A program made the position numbers and the translations under genes. Below are positions 1-9,138 of a stretch of DNA of 64,000 bases, in pieces. Location of the stretch: contig CAMDJV010000001.1 of the NCBI GenBank assembly GCA_945901085.1, positions 1 through 64,000 on the forward strand, given 5' to 3'. Under the pieces are notes generated by a model. That model was not told where the DNA came from. It worked only from the letters and a program-made list of their open reading frames with translations, and searched no databases. Position 1 is the first letter of the stretch. Every line of letters begins with the position of its first letter. This DNA is from Rhodovarius crocodyli (GTDB lineage Bacteria > Pseudomonadota > Alphaproteobacteria > Acetobacterales > Acetobacteraceae).

Positions 1-33
1 ACGGCGAAATCGAACTTTGGCAATCGTATCCAT
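1..33 (-). CDS. istA: start of IS21-type transposase gene istA (partial)
   Basis: Eleven codons, beginning ATG at 33 and reading MDTIAKVRFRR, run off the left edge. N-termini of the form MDTIAKVRR are typical of IstA transposases of the IS21 family. The reading frame starts about 115 bp inside an IS21-like terminus with characteristic multiple end repeats, as expected for istA. Too little is present to judge whether the gene is intact. The identification rests mainly on context and on recall of the family N-terminus. Confidence 0.45.
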   Translation of the reverse strand, partial: MDTIAKVRFRR

Positions 34-147
34 GACCAACACCCCAGATTCTCCAGCCCAAAGGCCGGATGATCGCATAACCCCGGGTGGAAACTTTTGG
101 ACGCTGTTTACCCCGGGAATCTGGAAAGATTTGCACGCTGTTTTGCA
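1..147 (-). mobile_element. terminus of an IS21-like insertion sequence
   Basis: The minus strand reads TGCAAAACAGCG from position 147, the TG...CA end expected of IS21 elements. Two imperfect 22-bp direct repeats lie at 88-109 and 122-143 (both TGGAAA, then a variable core, then ACGCTGTTT on the plus strand), offset by 34 bp. Multiple subterminal repeats are a hallmark of IS21-family ends. The element interrupts the integrase frame that starts at 579. The other end and the target duplication lie outside the window. Confidence 0.6.
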
Positions 148-579
148 ACCTGCCCCCTTCACGCGGGCGTGGAAGTAGCCCTCGCAGTCAGTGCGCTCCA
201 TCTCCTTCAACTTCGTGTCACGACCGATGAAATCGAGCCAGTTCTTGAGATGTGCCTTGATCGTGCCGAGCCTTCCTTTGACGATCAAACCGGCTTCAAC
301 GTCCTTCTCACGGTGTGCCACATACAGTTCGACGGCCTTCTTGGCGTCTATGGAGAAGTAGGTCTTGCCCTGCTTCATGTTGGCCAGAAGATCCAGGTAC
401 AGCTCCTTGCCTTTCTCAACAGCCGTGGTGCGATTGCGCGTTCCTAGGCTGCGCCGGACGTATTTGCTTTCCTTTTGCAGCCACAGCCTGAACTGCCAGT
501 AGTCTCCGCGCTTGTAGACGATGGCTTCGTCAAAGATGACGATCTCGTCCTCATCGAAGTCCTGCTTTTTGATGACCAT
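148..579 (-). pseudogene. int: site-specific tyrosine recombinase (phage-type integrase), truncated by an IS
   Basis: A minus-strand frame opens at ATG 579 (preceded by an in-frame TAG at 600) and codes for about 144 residues before it meets the IS end at 147. It carries the N-terminal arm and core-binding domain of a tyrosine recombinase: an arm with VYKRGDYWQFRLW and RRSLGTRNRTTAVEKG, then the helical core-binding segment with TIKAHLKNWLDFIGRD and ERTDCEGYFHARVKG. The catalytic domain (R..HxxR..Y) is missing, having been separated by the insertion. The gene sits 165 bp downstream of guaA in the same orientation, the usual place for the integrase of an island inserted into the guaA 3' end. 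It is not functional as it stands unless the IS excises precisely. Confidence 0.75.
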
Positions 580-705
580 GCGCGAGTGCCCGAGCCACTA
601 CGGAAAGGAGTAGCTGCACGAGTGTGCAGCTTTCCGTGCAACATTGCGCGGGCACCCGTTGAAGAGCAACGGGAAATTTTGGGTGAGTGAAACTTTCGTG
701 TAAGG

Positions 706-740
706 TTTTTCTCTAGTTAATTCAATGTACTAGAGAAAAA
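706..740. terminator. bidirectional AT-rich hairpin after guaA
   Basis: A perfect 12-bp inverted repeat (TTTTTCTCTAGT at 706-717 and its complement at 729-740) surrounds an 11-nt loop, three bases from the guaA stop. The stem carries A and T runs on both sides, so it could terminate in either direction, although it is poor in GC. It contrasts strongly with the GC-rich surroundings and lies where an island att junction is expected, so it may belong to the island. Confidence 0.5.
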
Positions 741-743
741 ATG

Positions 744-2306
744 CTACTCCCACTCAATCGTCCCCGGCGGCTTACTGGTGATGTCATAAGTCACCCTGTT
801 CACCCCCCGCACCTCATTGACGATCCGCCCCGCCACCCGGGTCAAAAACTCCATCGAGAAGGGATAGACATCGGCCGTCATCCCATCCGTGCTCGTCACC
901 GCCCGCAGCGCGCAGGCCATGTCATAGGTCCGGCCATCGCCCATCACCCCAACCGTGCGCACCGGCAGCAGCACGGCAAAGGCCTGCCAGATCGCGTCAT
1001 ACAGCCCGGCAGTGCGAATCTCCTCAAGGTAGATCGTATCCACCTTTCGCAGCAAATCAGCCTTCTCCCGCGTCACCTCGCCGGGGATGCGAATGGCCAG
1101 GCCCGGCCCCGGGAAGGGATGGCGGCCGACAATCTCCTCGGGCATGGCCAATTCGCGCCCCAGCGCCCGCACCTCATCCTTGAACAGGTCGCGCAGCGGC
1201 TCCACCAGCCGCATGCGCATCCCCTCAGGCAGACCGCCCACATTATGGTGTGATTTGATCGTCACCGAAGGCCCGCCAGTGGCCGAGACGCTCTCGATCA
1301 CATCGGGATACAGCGTGCCCTGGGCCAGGAAATCGGCGCCGCCCAGCTTGTGCTGCTCGGCCTCAAAAACCTCGATGAACAGCCGGCCGATGGTTTTGCG
1401 CTTGATCTCGGGGTCGGTCACGCCGGCCAGGGCGCCGAGGAACAAATCGCTCGCATCCACATGCACGAGCTTGATGTTGAAGCGGTCGCGAAACGTCGCC
1501 ACCACCTGCTCGCTCTCATTGGCCCGCATCAGGCCGTGATCGACGTAAATGCAGGTCAGTTGATCGCCAATCGCCTCATGGATCAGCACCGCCGCCACCG
1601 AGGAATCAACCCCGCCCGACAGGCCACAGACCACCCTCCCCTGCCCCACCTGCGCCCGGATGCGCGCCACCGCCTGGGCCCGATAAGCGCCCATGGTCCA
1701 ATCGCCACTGCAACCGCAGACATCATGGGTGAAATTCTTCAACAGCGCCGCGCCATGCGGCGTATGCACCACCTCGGGGTGAAACATGGTGCCGTAATAG
1801 CGGCGCGCATCATTGGCGATCAGCGCGAAGGGCGCGCCCTCGCTCTCCGCCACCACGCGAAAGCCCGGCGGCAGAACGGTGATACGGTCACCATGGCTCA
1901 TCCACACCGTCTCGCGCGCGCCCTTGGCCCAAACGCCCTGGGTCAACGCGCATTCACCGGTTACCTCCACCACGGCGCGGCCGAATTCGCGGGCATGGCC
2001 GCCCTCCACCACACCGCCCAATTGCGCGGCCAGGGTCTGCTGGCCGTAGCAAATGCCCAGAATCGGCAGGCCCATCTCGAAGACCTCCGCCGGCGCGCGG
2101 GGGCTTTCGCCCTCAGTCACCGAGGCGGGGCCGCCGGAGAAGATGATGCCGCGCGGGTTGAAGCCGGCAATCCGTGCGGCAGCGGCGTTGTTATAAGGCC
2201 ATACCTCGCAATAGACGCCGCTTTCGCGCACCCGGCGCGCGATGAGCTGCGTCACCTGGCTGCCGAAATCGAGGATGAGGATGCGGTCTTGCGTCGTGGG
2301 TGCCAT
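744..2306 (-). CDS. guaA: GMP synthase (glutamine-hydrolysing)
   Basis: Converts XMP, ATP and glutamine to GMP in the cytoplasm, the last step of guanine nucleotide synthesis. The class I glutamine amidotransferase domain fills roughly residues 8-190, with nucleophile Cys in GICYGQQ (about residue 86) and the His/Glu pair in MFHPEVVHT. The ATP-pyrophosphatase domain follows with the P-loop LSGGVDSSV, and the dimerisation domain ends in the standard TIEWE. The 520-residue length is normal. ATG 2306 is preferred because family N-termini are short; a GTG at 2321 would add five residues. Its 3' end abuts an integrase remnant, consistent with an island inserted at this conserved end, which preserves the coding sequence. 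Confidence 0.96.
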   Translation of the reverse strand: MAPTTQDRILILDFGSQVTQLIARRVRESGVYCEVWPYNNAAAARIAGFNPRGIIFSGGPASVTEGESPRAPAEVFEMGLPILGICYGQQTLAAQLGGVVEGGHAREFGRAVVEVTGECALTQGVWAKGARETVWMSHGDRITVLPPGFRVVAESEGAPFALIANDARRYYGTMFHPEVVHTPHGAALLKNFTHDVCGCSGDWTMGAYRAQAVARIRAQVGQGRVVCGLSGGVDSSVAAVLIHEAIGDQLTCIYVDHGLMRANESEQVVATFRDRFNIKLVHVDASDLFLGALAGVTDPEIKRKTIGRLFIEVFEAEQHKLGGADFLAQGTLYPDVIESVSATGGPSVTIKSHHNVGGLPEGMRMRLVEPLRDLFKDEVRALGRELAMPEEIVGRHPFPGPGLAIRIPGEVTREKADLLRKVDTIYLEEIRTAGLYDAIWQAFAVLLPVRTVGVMGDGRTYDMACALRAVTSTDGMTADVYPFSMEFLTRVAGRIVNEVRGVNRVTYDITSKPPGTIEWE

Positions 2307-2456
2307 GGCGGCTTTCACCACAAAGCACCCTGAGCATCAACCACGGCCGGGCTGTTTCGCGCCATGCAGCGCGAGGACAATGGTGCGAGGGGCGGATCAT
2401 ACCCCGCCATGCGGCAGAAATTCAGCCCATGATGCATGGGCGGAGGTAAAACCCGC

Positions 2457-3500
2457 TCATGCCTCGCGGAACAGGCCGAGTTTCTCCTGCGCCGCACGGT
2501 CGGAATAGGCGAAGAGCACCAACTCGCTCCCGGCCTCAAGCACCAGCTCGGCCCAGCTGGGCACCACCAGCAGGTCACGCGGGGCAAGGCTATGCGCGAC
2601 GCCATCCACCAGCGCCTGGCCACTCCCCTCCACCACGACAAACACGGTGCCATCCGTCGCCCGCCGCGGCCTCGTGGCGAAGCCGCTGGGCAACAGGCGG
2701 ACATGGGCCGAGATGGTGGGCATCACCGGCCCGCCATCGGCGGGGTTGCGGAATTCCAGCGCATGGCCAAGGGCGGTATCGGGCATCTCGCTGCGCGCCA
2801 TCAGGCCCAGGCTCTCGCGCCATTCAGCATAGGGGTAGTGAAACAGCGGCTGGGCCTGCGGCCTGCGGGCGGCGGCGCTGCCGAGAAAGGGGCGGAGGTT
2901 GCGGCCATAGCGCGCCGCGGTATCGCCCGGGGCCGCGGTGGCCGGGTGCTCGCCGCCCATGCGCTCGGCGAAGCTGGCGGCGTAAAACCGCACCGTGGGG
3001 ATATCGAGGCCGTCAAGCCAGATCATCGGGCTCGCGCTATCATTGCCATGGTCATGCCATTGCCAATTGGGCGTCAACACCAGGTCGAAGGGACGCATCA
3101 CCGCGCGCTCGCCATCGACGGCGGTATGGGCGCCCTCGCCTTCCATGACGAAGCGTAGCGCCGATTGGGTGTGGCGATGGCAGGGCGCCACCTCACCGGG
3201 CAGAATCAACTGCAGCCCGGCATAGAGGCTATTGGTGATGGCGGAAGTACCGGCCAGCCCTGGATTTTCGAGGATCAGCACCCGCCGCTCCGCCTGCTCG
3301 GCCGAGATCATACCGCCGGCGCGCAGCAGATATTCCCGCGCCGAGGCATAATCCCAGCGCCAGGCCCGCGCCGCGGTGCCGGGCCGCGGCGTTACCAGCG
3401 CGTGCAGCACCTCCCAGAGTGGATAGAGGCTCTGCGGCCGCATCTCGGCATAAAGCGCCTCCAGCGCGGCCCGCTGGCTATCGGGTGTAGGTGTGTCCAT
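2457..3500 (-). CDS. gtdA: gentisate 1,2-dioxygenase
   Basis: A cytoplasmic Fe(II) ring-cleaving enzyme that opens gentisate to maleylpyruvate in aromatic degradation. Two cupin domains are visible. The first (about residues 105-155) carries the metal ligands in APCHRHTQSALRF and a later His in WQWHDHGN; the second (about 265-335) is the degenerate C-terminal cupin. The 347-residue length matches the family, and ATG 3500 gives a normal N-terminus. It is transcribed divergently from icd across 248 bp. No maleylpyruvate isomerase or fumarylpyruvate hydrolase lies beside it; a GST-family protein is 27 kb away, so any link is speculative. A related bicupin dioxygenase (for example salicylate or 1-hydroxy-2-naphthoate) is possible. 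Confidence 0.85.
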   Translation of the reverse strand: MDTPTPDSQRAALEALYAEMRPQSLYPLWEVLHALVTPRPGTAARAWRWDYASAREYLLRAGGMISAEQAERRVLILENPGLAGTSAITNSLYAGLQLILPGEVAPCHRHTQSALRFVMEGEGAHTAVDGERAVMRPFDLVLTPNWQWHDHGNDSASPMIWLDGLDIPTVRFYAASFAERMGGEHPATAAPGDTAARYGRNLRPFLGSAAARRPQAQPLFHYPYAEWRESLGLMARSEMPDTALGHALEFRNPADGGPVMPTISAHVRLLPSGFATRPRRATDGTVFVVVEGSGQALVDGVAHSLAPRDLLVVPSWAELVLEAGSELVLFAYSDRAAQEKLGLFREA

Positions 3501-3748
3501 GCTACCAGATTAAGCCCTCAGCCGGCCGGTCGGAAGCGTGGTCTGCCCCATAACCCAAGCTGCGTGCAGCGGCGGCGGCTTGTGCTGCACTGCACCCGGT
3601 GCGATTGTCTGGACCGTTCAAAGACGTACCCGAATGCCCGGCCCCGGCCAGGCGGCGGGGCCGGGCCGGGATACGGCAACATCGCAATGGGCCCTCTCGA
3701 ACAGGCCCTCGGAAGCAGTGCGCCGCAATGGCGCCAAGAGGAATGGCA

Positions 3749-4966
3749 ATGGCGAAGATCAAGGTCAAAACCCCCGTCGTGGAGATGGATGGGGATGAAA
3801 TGACGCGGATCATCTGGGGGTTCATCAAGGACCGCCTGATCCTGCCCTATCTGGATATCGACCTGAAATACTACGATCTGGGCGTGGAATACCGCGACCA
3901 GACCGATGATCAGGTGACGGTGGACGCGGCGAATGCCACCAAGCAATACGGCGTGGGCGTGAAATGCGCCACCATCACCCCCGATGAAGCCCGCGTGGCC
4001 GAATTCGGCCTGAAGAAGATGTGGCGCAGCCCCAACGGCACCATCCGCAACATCCTCGATGGCACGATCTTCCGCGAGCCGATCATCTGCAAGAACGTCC
4101 CCCGCCTGGTGCCGCATTGGTCCAAGCCCATCGTGGTGGGCCGCCATGCCTTTGGTGACATCTACCGCTCGGTGGAAGCCAAGATCCCCGGCCCCGGCCG
4201 CGTCTCGATGACCTATACGCCCGCCGATGGCGGCGCTCCCGTGGAGATGGGCGGCTTCGACTTCCCCGCCACCGGCGGCGTGGCGATGGGCATGCACAAC
4301 CTCAACGCCTCGATCGAAGGCTTTGCACGGGCCAGCCTGAATTACGGCCTGAGCCGCAATTTCTCGGTCTATTTCAGCCACAAGAACACGATCCTGAAGG
4401 CCTATGACGGCTCCTTCAAGGACATCTTCCGCCATGTCTATGACACCGAGTTCAAGGCCCGCTTCGAGGCTGCCGGCCTCACCTATGAGGACCGGCTGAT
4501 CGACGACATGGTGGCCTCCGCCCTCAAGTGGGAAGGCGGCTATGTCTGGGCCTGCAAGAATTACGATGGCGATGTGCAGTCCGACATCGTGGCCCAGGGC
4601 TTTGGCTCGCTCGGCCTGATGACCTCGGTGCTGCTCTCTCCGGACGGCAACACGGTCGAATCCGAGGCCGCGCATGGCACGGTGACGCGCCACTACCGCG
4701 AGCACCAGAAGGGCCGTGAGACCAGCACCAACCCCATCGCCAGCATCTTCGCCTGGACCCGTGGCCTGGCCTATCGCGGCAAGTTCGATGGCACGGCCGA
4801 TGTGGTCGATTTCGCCAATGCGCTCGAGGCCGTGTGCATCGAGACGGTGGAAGCCGGCGACATGACCAAGGACCTGGCCGCGCTGATCGGCAAGGACCAG
4901 CCCTGGCTGAACACCCAGGCCTTCCTCGCCAAGCTCGATGAGAACCTGAAGAAGAAGATGGCCTGA
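3749..4966 (+). CDS. icd: NADP-dependent isocitrate dehydrogenase
   Basis: Oxidative decarboxylation of isocitrate to 2-oxoglutarate in the TCA cycle. The sequence is the homodimeric, eukaryote-like type of about 405 residues: it starts [20 protein letters not shown], has the substrate-binding SPNGTIRN segment followed by [11 protein letters not shown], and the NADP loop [28 protein letters not shown] split over residues of the large domain. ATG 3749 is chosen because GAGGA lies six bases upstream; an ATG at 3743 abuts that site and would add two residues. A strong hairpin follows at 4978-5007. The divergent neighbour is the gentisate dioxygenase gene. Confidence 0.95.
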   Translation: MAKIKVKTPVVEMDGDEMTRIIWGFIKDRLILPYLDIDLKYYDLGVEYRDQTDDQVTVDAANATKQYGVGVKCATITPDEARVAEFGLKKMWRSPNGTIRNILDGTIFREPIICKNVPRLVPHWSKPIVVGRHAFGDIYRSVEAKIPGPGRVSMTYTPADGGAPVEMGGFDFPATGGVAMGMHNLNASIEGFARASLNYGLSRNFSVYFSHKNTILKAYDGSFKDIFRHVYDTEFKARFEAAGLTYEDRLIDDMVASALKWEGGYVWACKNYDGDVQSDIVAQGFGSLGLMTSVLLSPDGNTVESEAAHGTVTRHYREHQKGRETSTNPIASIFAWTRGLAYRGKFDGTADVVDFANALEAVCIETVEAGDMTKDLAALIGKDQPWLNTQAFLAKLDENLKKKMA

Positions 4967-4977
4967 GCCATCGGCCC

Positions 4978-5007
4978 GCCTGCGCGCGCCACCCGGCGCG
5001 CGCAGGC
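4978..5007 (+). terminator. terminator hairpin after icd
   Basis: A perfect 13-bp GC-only stem (4978-4990 with 4995-5007) and a four-base ACCC loop lie 11 bases after the icd stop. There is only a weak T-rich tract afterwards, so termination efficiency is uncertain. Confidence 0.6.
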
Positions 5008-5027
5008 TTCACGGGATTGTAGCCCGC

Positions 5028-5056
5028 ACGTCACCAATCAGACATTAACGCTTCAT
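5028..5056 (+). promoter_or_regulatory. three heptamers with Pho-box spacing
   Basis: ACGTCAC, CAGACAT and GCTTCAT are separated by exactly four bases each, giving the 11-bp period of PhoB sites (consensus CTGTCAT-N4-CTGTCAT). Individual matches are 4-5 of 7. The site is 44 bp upstream of the secreted nuclease start. The spacing is what is seen; PhoB binding is an inference. Confidence 0.35.
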
Positions 5057-5071
5057 TATCAACTATTATGA

Positions 5072-5090
5072 CTAGGAAATCATTTCCTAG
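5072..5090. promoter_or_regulatory. palindrome overlapping the ribosome-binding region of the nuclease gene
   Basis: CTAGGAAA-TCA-TTTCCTAG is a perfect 8-bp inverted repeat ending 9 bases before ATG 5100. Its right arm runs into the AGGA that would serve as Shine-Dalgarno sequence, so it could act as an operator or as an RNA hairpin masking the ribosome-binding site. Confidence 0.35.
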
Positions 5091-5099
5091 GATTTCCTT

Positions 5100-8000
5100 A
5101 TGTCGTTCAGCTCCAGTTTTCCGATTGATTTCGCCGGCTTTACCGCCGCGGGCTTCCAGCCTGTTCCGGCCTCCGGGCAACTCGATTCGGATGTCTGGCG
5201 CATCCAGGGCTTCTCCGACAATGCGGGGCTGCTGGATTATGGCGCCACCGTTACAACCACTGGCGACTATGGCCGCGGCACACTCACCGGGGACCCGAGC
5301 ACGGCTGGAATCTACGCCGCCAATACCGGCCTGACCGGGGTTGGCGCCGCCTTTATCATCCAGCCCACCGGAGCGGAATTCGGCACCACGCCCGGCACGA
5401 TCACGCTGCGGGTGCAGTACACCGGTCCCACTTCGCTCTCGGCATTCACCTTCGATTACGACGGCATCTACCGCAACAACGCCGACCGTTCGGTCGCGGT
5501 GAATGTGGCCTATGCTGTCGCTTCGGTGCCAACCCAACCCGCCAGCTTCTCCAGCAATATCGAAGGCCTCAGCTTCACCACGCCCCAGGCACTGACGACC
5601 GGCGCCGGTTGGACCCAACTCGACCTCGCTGCCCAGACCATCAACGCCACGGTCAACCCAAACGACTATATCTTCCTGCGCTGGCAGATCGGCGACAATG
5701 GCGGCACGGGCAGCCGTGACGAGGTGGGCTTCGACAATATCCTGCTATCCACCGGTGGCGGCGGTGGCGGCGGCACCCCCACCATCAGTCTCGCGCCCAC
5801 CACCATCTCGCTGGCCGAGGGCAATAGCGGCAGCACCGCCTATACCTACACCATCACCCGCAGCGCCACCGCGCCCGGCGATGCTGCGGTGAGCATCACC
5901 ATCACCGGCGGGCCAGGCTTTGACCTGACCGACATCGCCTCCGTCACCCTGGGCGGCGTGGCCATATCGGACTTCACCCTGGGCACCGCCTTCACCGCCT
6001 CCCTGTCCGGCGCCGCCACCTCGGCCGTGCTGGTGGTCAACATCGCCGGCGATACTGGCATTGAGGCTGATGAGGGCTTCACCGTGGCGCTCAGCAACGC
6101 GGCCTCGGGCTATACGCTGGGCACCGCCTCGGCCACCGCCACCGTGCTCGATGACGACGCCACCACCACCGCCATCAGCACCATCCAGGGCGCTGGCACC
6201 GCCTCGCCGCTCGTTGGCAAGACCGTCACCATCGAGGGTTTGGTTACCGGCGATTATCAGAATGGCGATGGCGATACGGCGCGCAACCTGCAGGGCTTCT
6301 TCGTCCAGATGATCTCGGGCGATGGCAACCCGCTGACCTCGGACGGCATCTTCATCTACCAGACCGATGGCGCCTCAAGCCCGGGCACCAACGTCAATGT
6401 CGGCGACATCGTGCGGGTGACCGGCGTGGTGACGGAAGCCTACAATCAGACTGAGCTTGTGGTCGGCACCTCCACCAGCGGCATCACACTGGTCACCGCG
6501 GGCGCCTATACGCCGGCCCAGGTGAGCAGCATTTTCGCGCTCGACGTGAACCTGCCCGCCACCGGCACCATCACCGCGGGCGGTCGCGTATTGCCCGACC
6601 TGGAATTCGCTGAGGGCATGCTGATCCGCCTGCCGCAGAGCATGACCATCACCGAAATGTACAACCTCGACCGCTACGGCGAGGTGCGCGTGGCCCAGGG
6701 CGGCCAGGCCACCCAATTCACCCAGACCAATGCGCCCAGCGTGACGGGCTACAATGCCTATTTGAACGACCTCGGCGCGCGCTCGCTGCTCATCGATGAT
6801 GGGCTGAACGTGCAGAACCCCAACCCCGTCACCTTCCTGGGCAATACATTGGCGACCGCCACCGCGCCGCAGATCGGCGACAGTTTTTCCGGCCTCATCG
6901 GCAATCTCGGCTATGATTTCAACGAGTATCGCCTTCAGGCCTCCAATAGCCCGGTGATCATCGATACCCAGCCGCGTGCCGCCGCCCCAGGGCGGGCCGA
7001 TGGCGACATCAAGCTGGTCTCCACCAACCTGCTGAATTACTTCGCCACCCTCGACACCGGCACCACCGCCACCACCGGCCCAAACAACGCCTTCGAGCCG
7101 CGCGGCGCCAACAACACCACGGAATTCGCCCGGCAATCGCAGAAGCTCTACACGGCTCTTACCCAGCTCGATGGCGACCTCATCGTGGTCAATGAGCTGG
7201 AGAATAACGGCTTTGGCGCCGGCAGCGCGATCAAGACGCTGGTCGATGGCTTCAATTCCGCCCTCGGCACCCCGGGGCGCTGGAGCTATGTCGACCCCGG
7301 CATCACCTATCTGGGCGGCGATGCGATCAAGGTCTCCATCCTCTACCGCACCGACAAGCTGGCCATTGCCACCGGTTCGACGGTGCAGGTGCTCGACGAC
7401 ACCGACATCCCCGGCCTGATCACCGCCAAACTGCTGCCAACCAATTTCCTGTCGCAAAGCTCAATGGGTGCTGTGTTCAACGGCACCAACACCAGCCGCG
7501 CCGTGCTGGTCACCAGCTTCCAGCAGATCGGCAGCGGCGAGGCCTTCACCGTCGCCGCGATCCACAACAAGTCCAAATCCGGCACCGGCACCGGCCTCGA
7601 TGCCGACCAGGGCGATGGCGCCGGCAATTGGAACAACCAGCGCCTGCTGGCGACCCAGGCGCTCGACGCCTTCCTCAAGACCAACCCAACTGGCATCAAT
7701 GATCCCGACAAGATCATCATGGGCGACTTCAACAGCTACGCCCAGGAATTGTCGATGAAGAACCTGACCAATTCAGGCTACAGCAACCTCATCGAGGACT
7801 TTATCGGCAATAACAACGCAGCCTCTTACGTCTTCGACGGACAAAAAGGCTATCTGGACGCCGCCTTCAGCAGCCAGTCTCTCAAGCCCTATATCCGCAC
7901 GGTGGATGAGTGGCGGCTGAACTCGCCCGAGGCCGATGGCATCGACTACAACACCGATTTCGGCCGTTCCACCAATATCTTCGACGGCACACTGCCCAAC

Positions 8001-9092
8001 CGCTATTCCGACCATGACCCGGTGGTGGTCAACCTCAAGCTCGATCCGGCCTTGCTGCTGAACCGCGGTGGGGCCACGGTGGATGTGGGCGACAATGTCG
8101 CAACCCTCAGCCTCCTTGCCCAGGTGGGTGACACAATCACCATCCGTAAGCCCGCCGGCATCAATGACGGACCGATCGCCACCATCAAGCACAGCGATGT
8201 CACCATCGACGCGCCCAACGGCTATGATGGGGTGTTCCTGCTCGCCGAGGGCCAGGCGAATCTAGGCTCGAAAGGCTCGGGCAATATCACCCTCAACGGC
8301 AATGCCGGCGCCAATATCCTCACCGGCAATAGCGGCGACAACCAATTCACCGGCGGCGCTAGCGACGACACTATCAACGGCAGCACAGGCAACGACACGG
8401 CCAACTTTTCCGGCAGCCAGGGCCAGTACCGCTTCGGCCTGCGCGATGCGGCGCTGACCATCAGCGGCCCGGACGGCCGCGACCATCTGCTCAATGTGGA
8501 GTTCGTGAAGTTCGGCGCCGCCGCTGCAATCTCCCTCGCCTCCGTGCAGGGCAGCGCGGCCGACCAGGGGCTTATGCTGGTCAACCGCAATGGCCGCGAC
8601 AGCTATGAACTGCCAGACCTCTACACCGGGCCGGTGGCCGGGCTGCAGAACCAATTGCTGGGCAGTGACCAAAAAGAAATCGTCCTGGGCACCGAGAAGG
8701 CGGATTTCATCAATGCCATAGGCGGCGATGACGCCGTGGATGGCGGCGCTGGCAATGACGTGATCGATGGCGGCCTGGGCTCCAACTTCCTTGTCGGCAG
8801 CGCGGGGCTGGACCAGTTCTTCCTCGATGGCCGCGGTGCTGCCGCCGCCAATACCTGGTCCACCATCACCGACTGGCAGGCCGGTGAGACAATGACGCTC
8901 TTCGGCTACCAACCGGGCATCAGCAGGCTGCTCCGCCTAGACGCCGACGGCACCGCCGGCTTCAAGGGCGCGACCATGCATGCCGATCTTGACGGCAATG
9001 GCCTGATCGACACCTCGATCACCTGGGCCGGTATCGCCCAGGCGCAATTGCCGGAAGCGCAGTTCGGCGCGGACTACATCTTCTTCGGCTGA
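5100..9092 (+). CDS. secreted ExeM/NucH-type extracellular endonuclease with RTX-like tail
   Basis: A 1330-residue protein with no N-terminal signal peptide, built for type I secretion. Domains in order: an N-terminal beta-sandwich (about 1-215), a poly-Gly linker near 220, a Calx-beta-like repeat (about 230-350), the OB-like segment of ExeM nucleases beginning AISTIQGAGTASPLVG (about 358-540), an endonuclease/exonuclease/phosphatase domain (about 633-975) with IVVNELENNG, IIMGDFNSYAQ and the final SDHDPVVVNL, then calcium-binding GGAGND-type nonapeptides (about 1060-1110 and 1205-1240) and a C-terminal secretion tail. It probably degrades extracellular DNA for phosphate or carbon, or remodels biofilm. 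The last roughly 110 residues match the tail of the 5'-nucleotidase at 55627. No type I secretion genes lie nearby. Confidence 0.88.
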   Translation: MSFSSSFPIDFAGFTAAGFQPVPASGQLDSDVWRIQGFSDNAGLLDYGATVTTTGDYGRGTLTGDPSTAGIYAANTGLTGVGAAFIIQPTGAEFGTTPGTITLRVQYTGPTSLSAFTFDYDGIYRNNADRSVAVNVAYAVASVPTQPASFSSNIEGLSFTTPQALTTGAGWTQLDLAAQTINATVNPNDYIFLRWQIGDNGGTGSRDEVGFDNILLSTGGGGGGGTPTISLAPTTISLAEGNSGSTAYTYTITRSATAPGDAAVSITITGGPGFDLTDIASVTLGGVAISDFTLGTAFTASLSGAATSAVLVVNIAGDTGIEADEGFTVALSNAASGYTLGTASATATVLDDDATTTAISTIQGAGTASPLVGKTVTIEGLVTGDYQNGDGDTARNLQGFFVQMISGDGNPLTSDGIFIYQTDGASSPGTNVNVGDIVRVTGVVTEAYNQTELVVGTSTSGITLVTAGAYTPAQVSSIFALDVNLPATGTITAGGRVLPDLEFAEGMLIRLPQSMTITEMYNLDRYGEVRVAQGGQATQFTQTNAPSVTGYNAYLNDLGARSLLIDDGLNVQNPNPVTFLGNTLATATAPQIGDSFSGLIGNLGYDFNEYRLQASNSPVIIDTQPRAAAPGRADGDIKLVSTNLLNYFATLDTGTTATTGPNNAFEPRGANNTTEFARQSQKLYTALTQLDGDLIVVNELENNGFGAGSAIKTLVDGFNSALGTPGRWSYVDPGITYLGGDAIKVSILYRTDKLAIATGSTVQVLDDTDIPGLITAKLLPTNFLSQSSMGAVFNGTNTSRAVLVTSFQQIGSGEAFTVAAIHNKSKSGTGTGLDADQGDGAGNWNNQRLLATQALDAFLKTNPTGINDPDKIIMGDFNSYAQELSMKNLTNSGYSNLIEDFIGNNNAASYVFDGQKGYLDAAFSSQSLKPYIRTVDEWRLNSPEADGIDYNTDFGRSTNIFDGTLPNRYSDHDPVVVNLKLDPALLLNRGGATVDVGDNVATLSLLAQVGDTITIRKPAGINDGPIATIKHSDVTIDAPNGYDGVFLLAEGQANLGSKGSGNITLNGNAGANILTGNSGDNQFTGGASDDTINGSTGNDTANFSGSQGQYRFGLRDAALTISGPDGRDHLLNVEFVKFGAAAAISLASVQGSAADQGLMLVNRNGRDSYELPDLYTGPVAGLQNQLLGSDQKEIVLGTEKADFINAIGGDDAVDGGAGNDVIDGGLGSNFLVGSAGLDQFFLDGRGAAAANTWSTITDWQAGETMTLFGYQPGISRLLRLDADGTAGFKGATMHADLDGNGLIDTSITWAGIAQAQLPEAQFGADYIFFG

Positions 9093-9138
9093 CACAGCGG
9101 CCCCTGCCGCCCATTCCGGTTCAGGCTATACTGACGCC

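Noticed and set aside
97-447. A 116-codon plus-strand frame at the left edge
   Set aside because: It is opposite the integrase fragment and IS end, whose minus-strand reading shows clear recombinase sequence.
5100-9092. RTX toxin (haemolysin or cytolysin)
   Set aside because: The calcium-binding repeats only form the secretion tail; the catalytic part is an ExeM-type nuclease and no toxin acyltransferase lies nearby.
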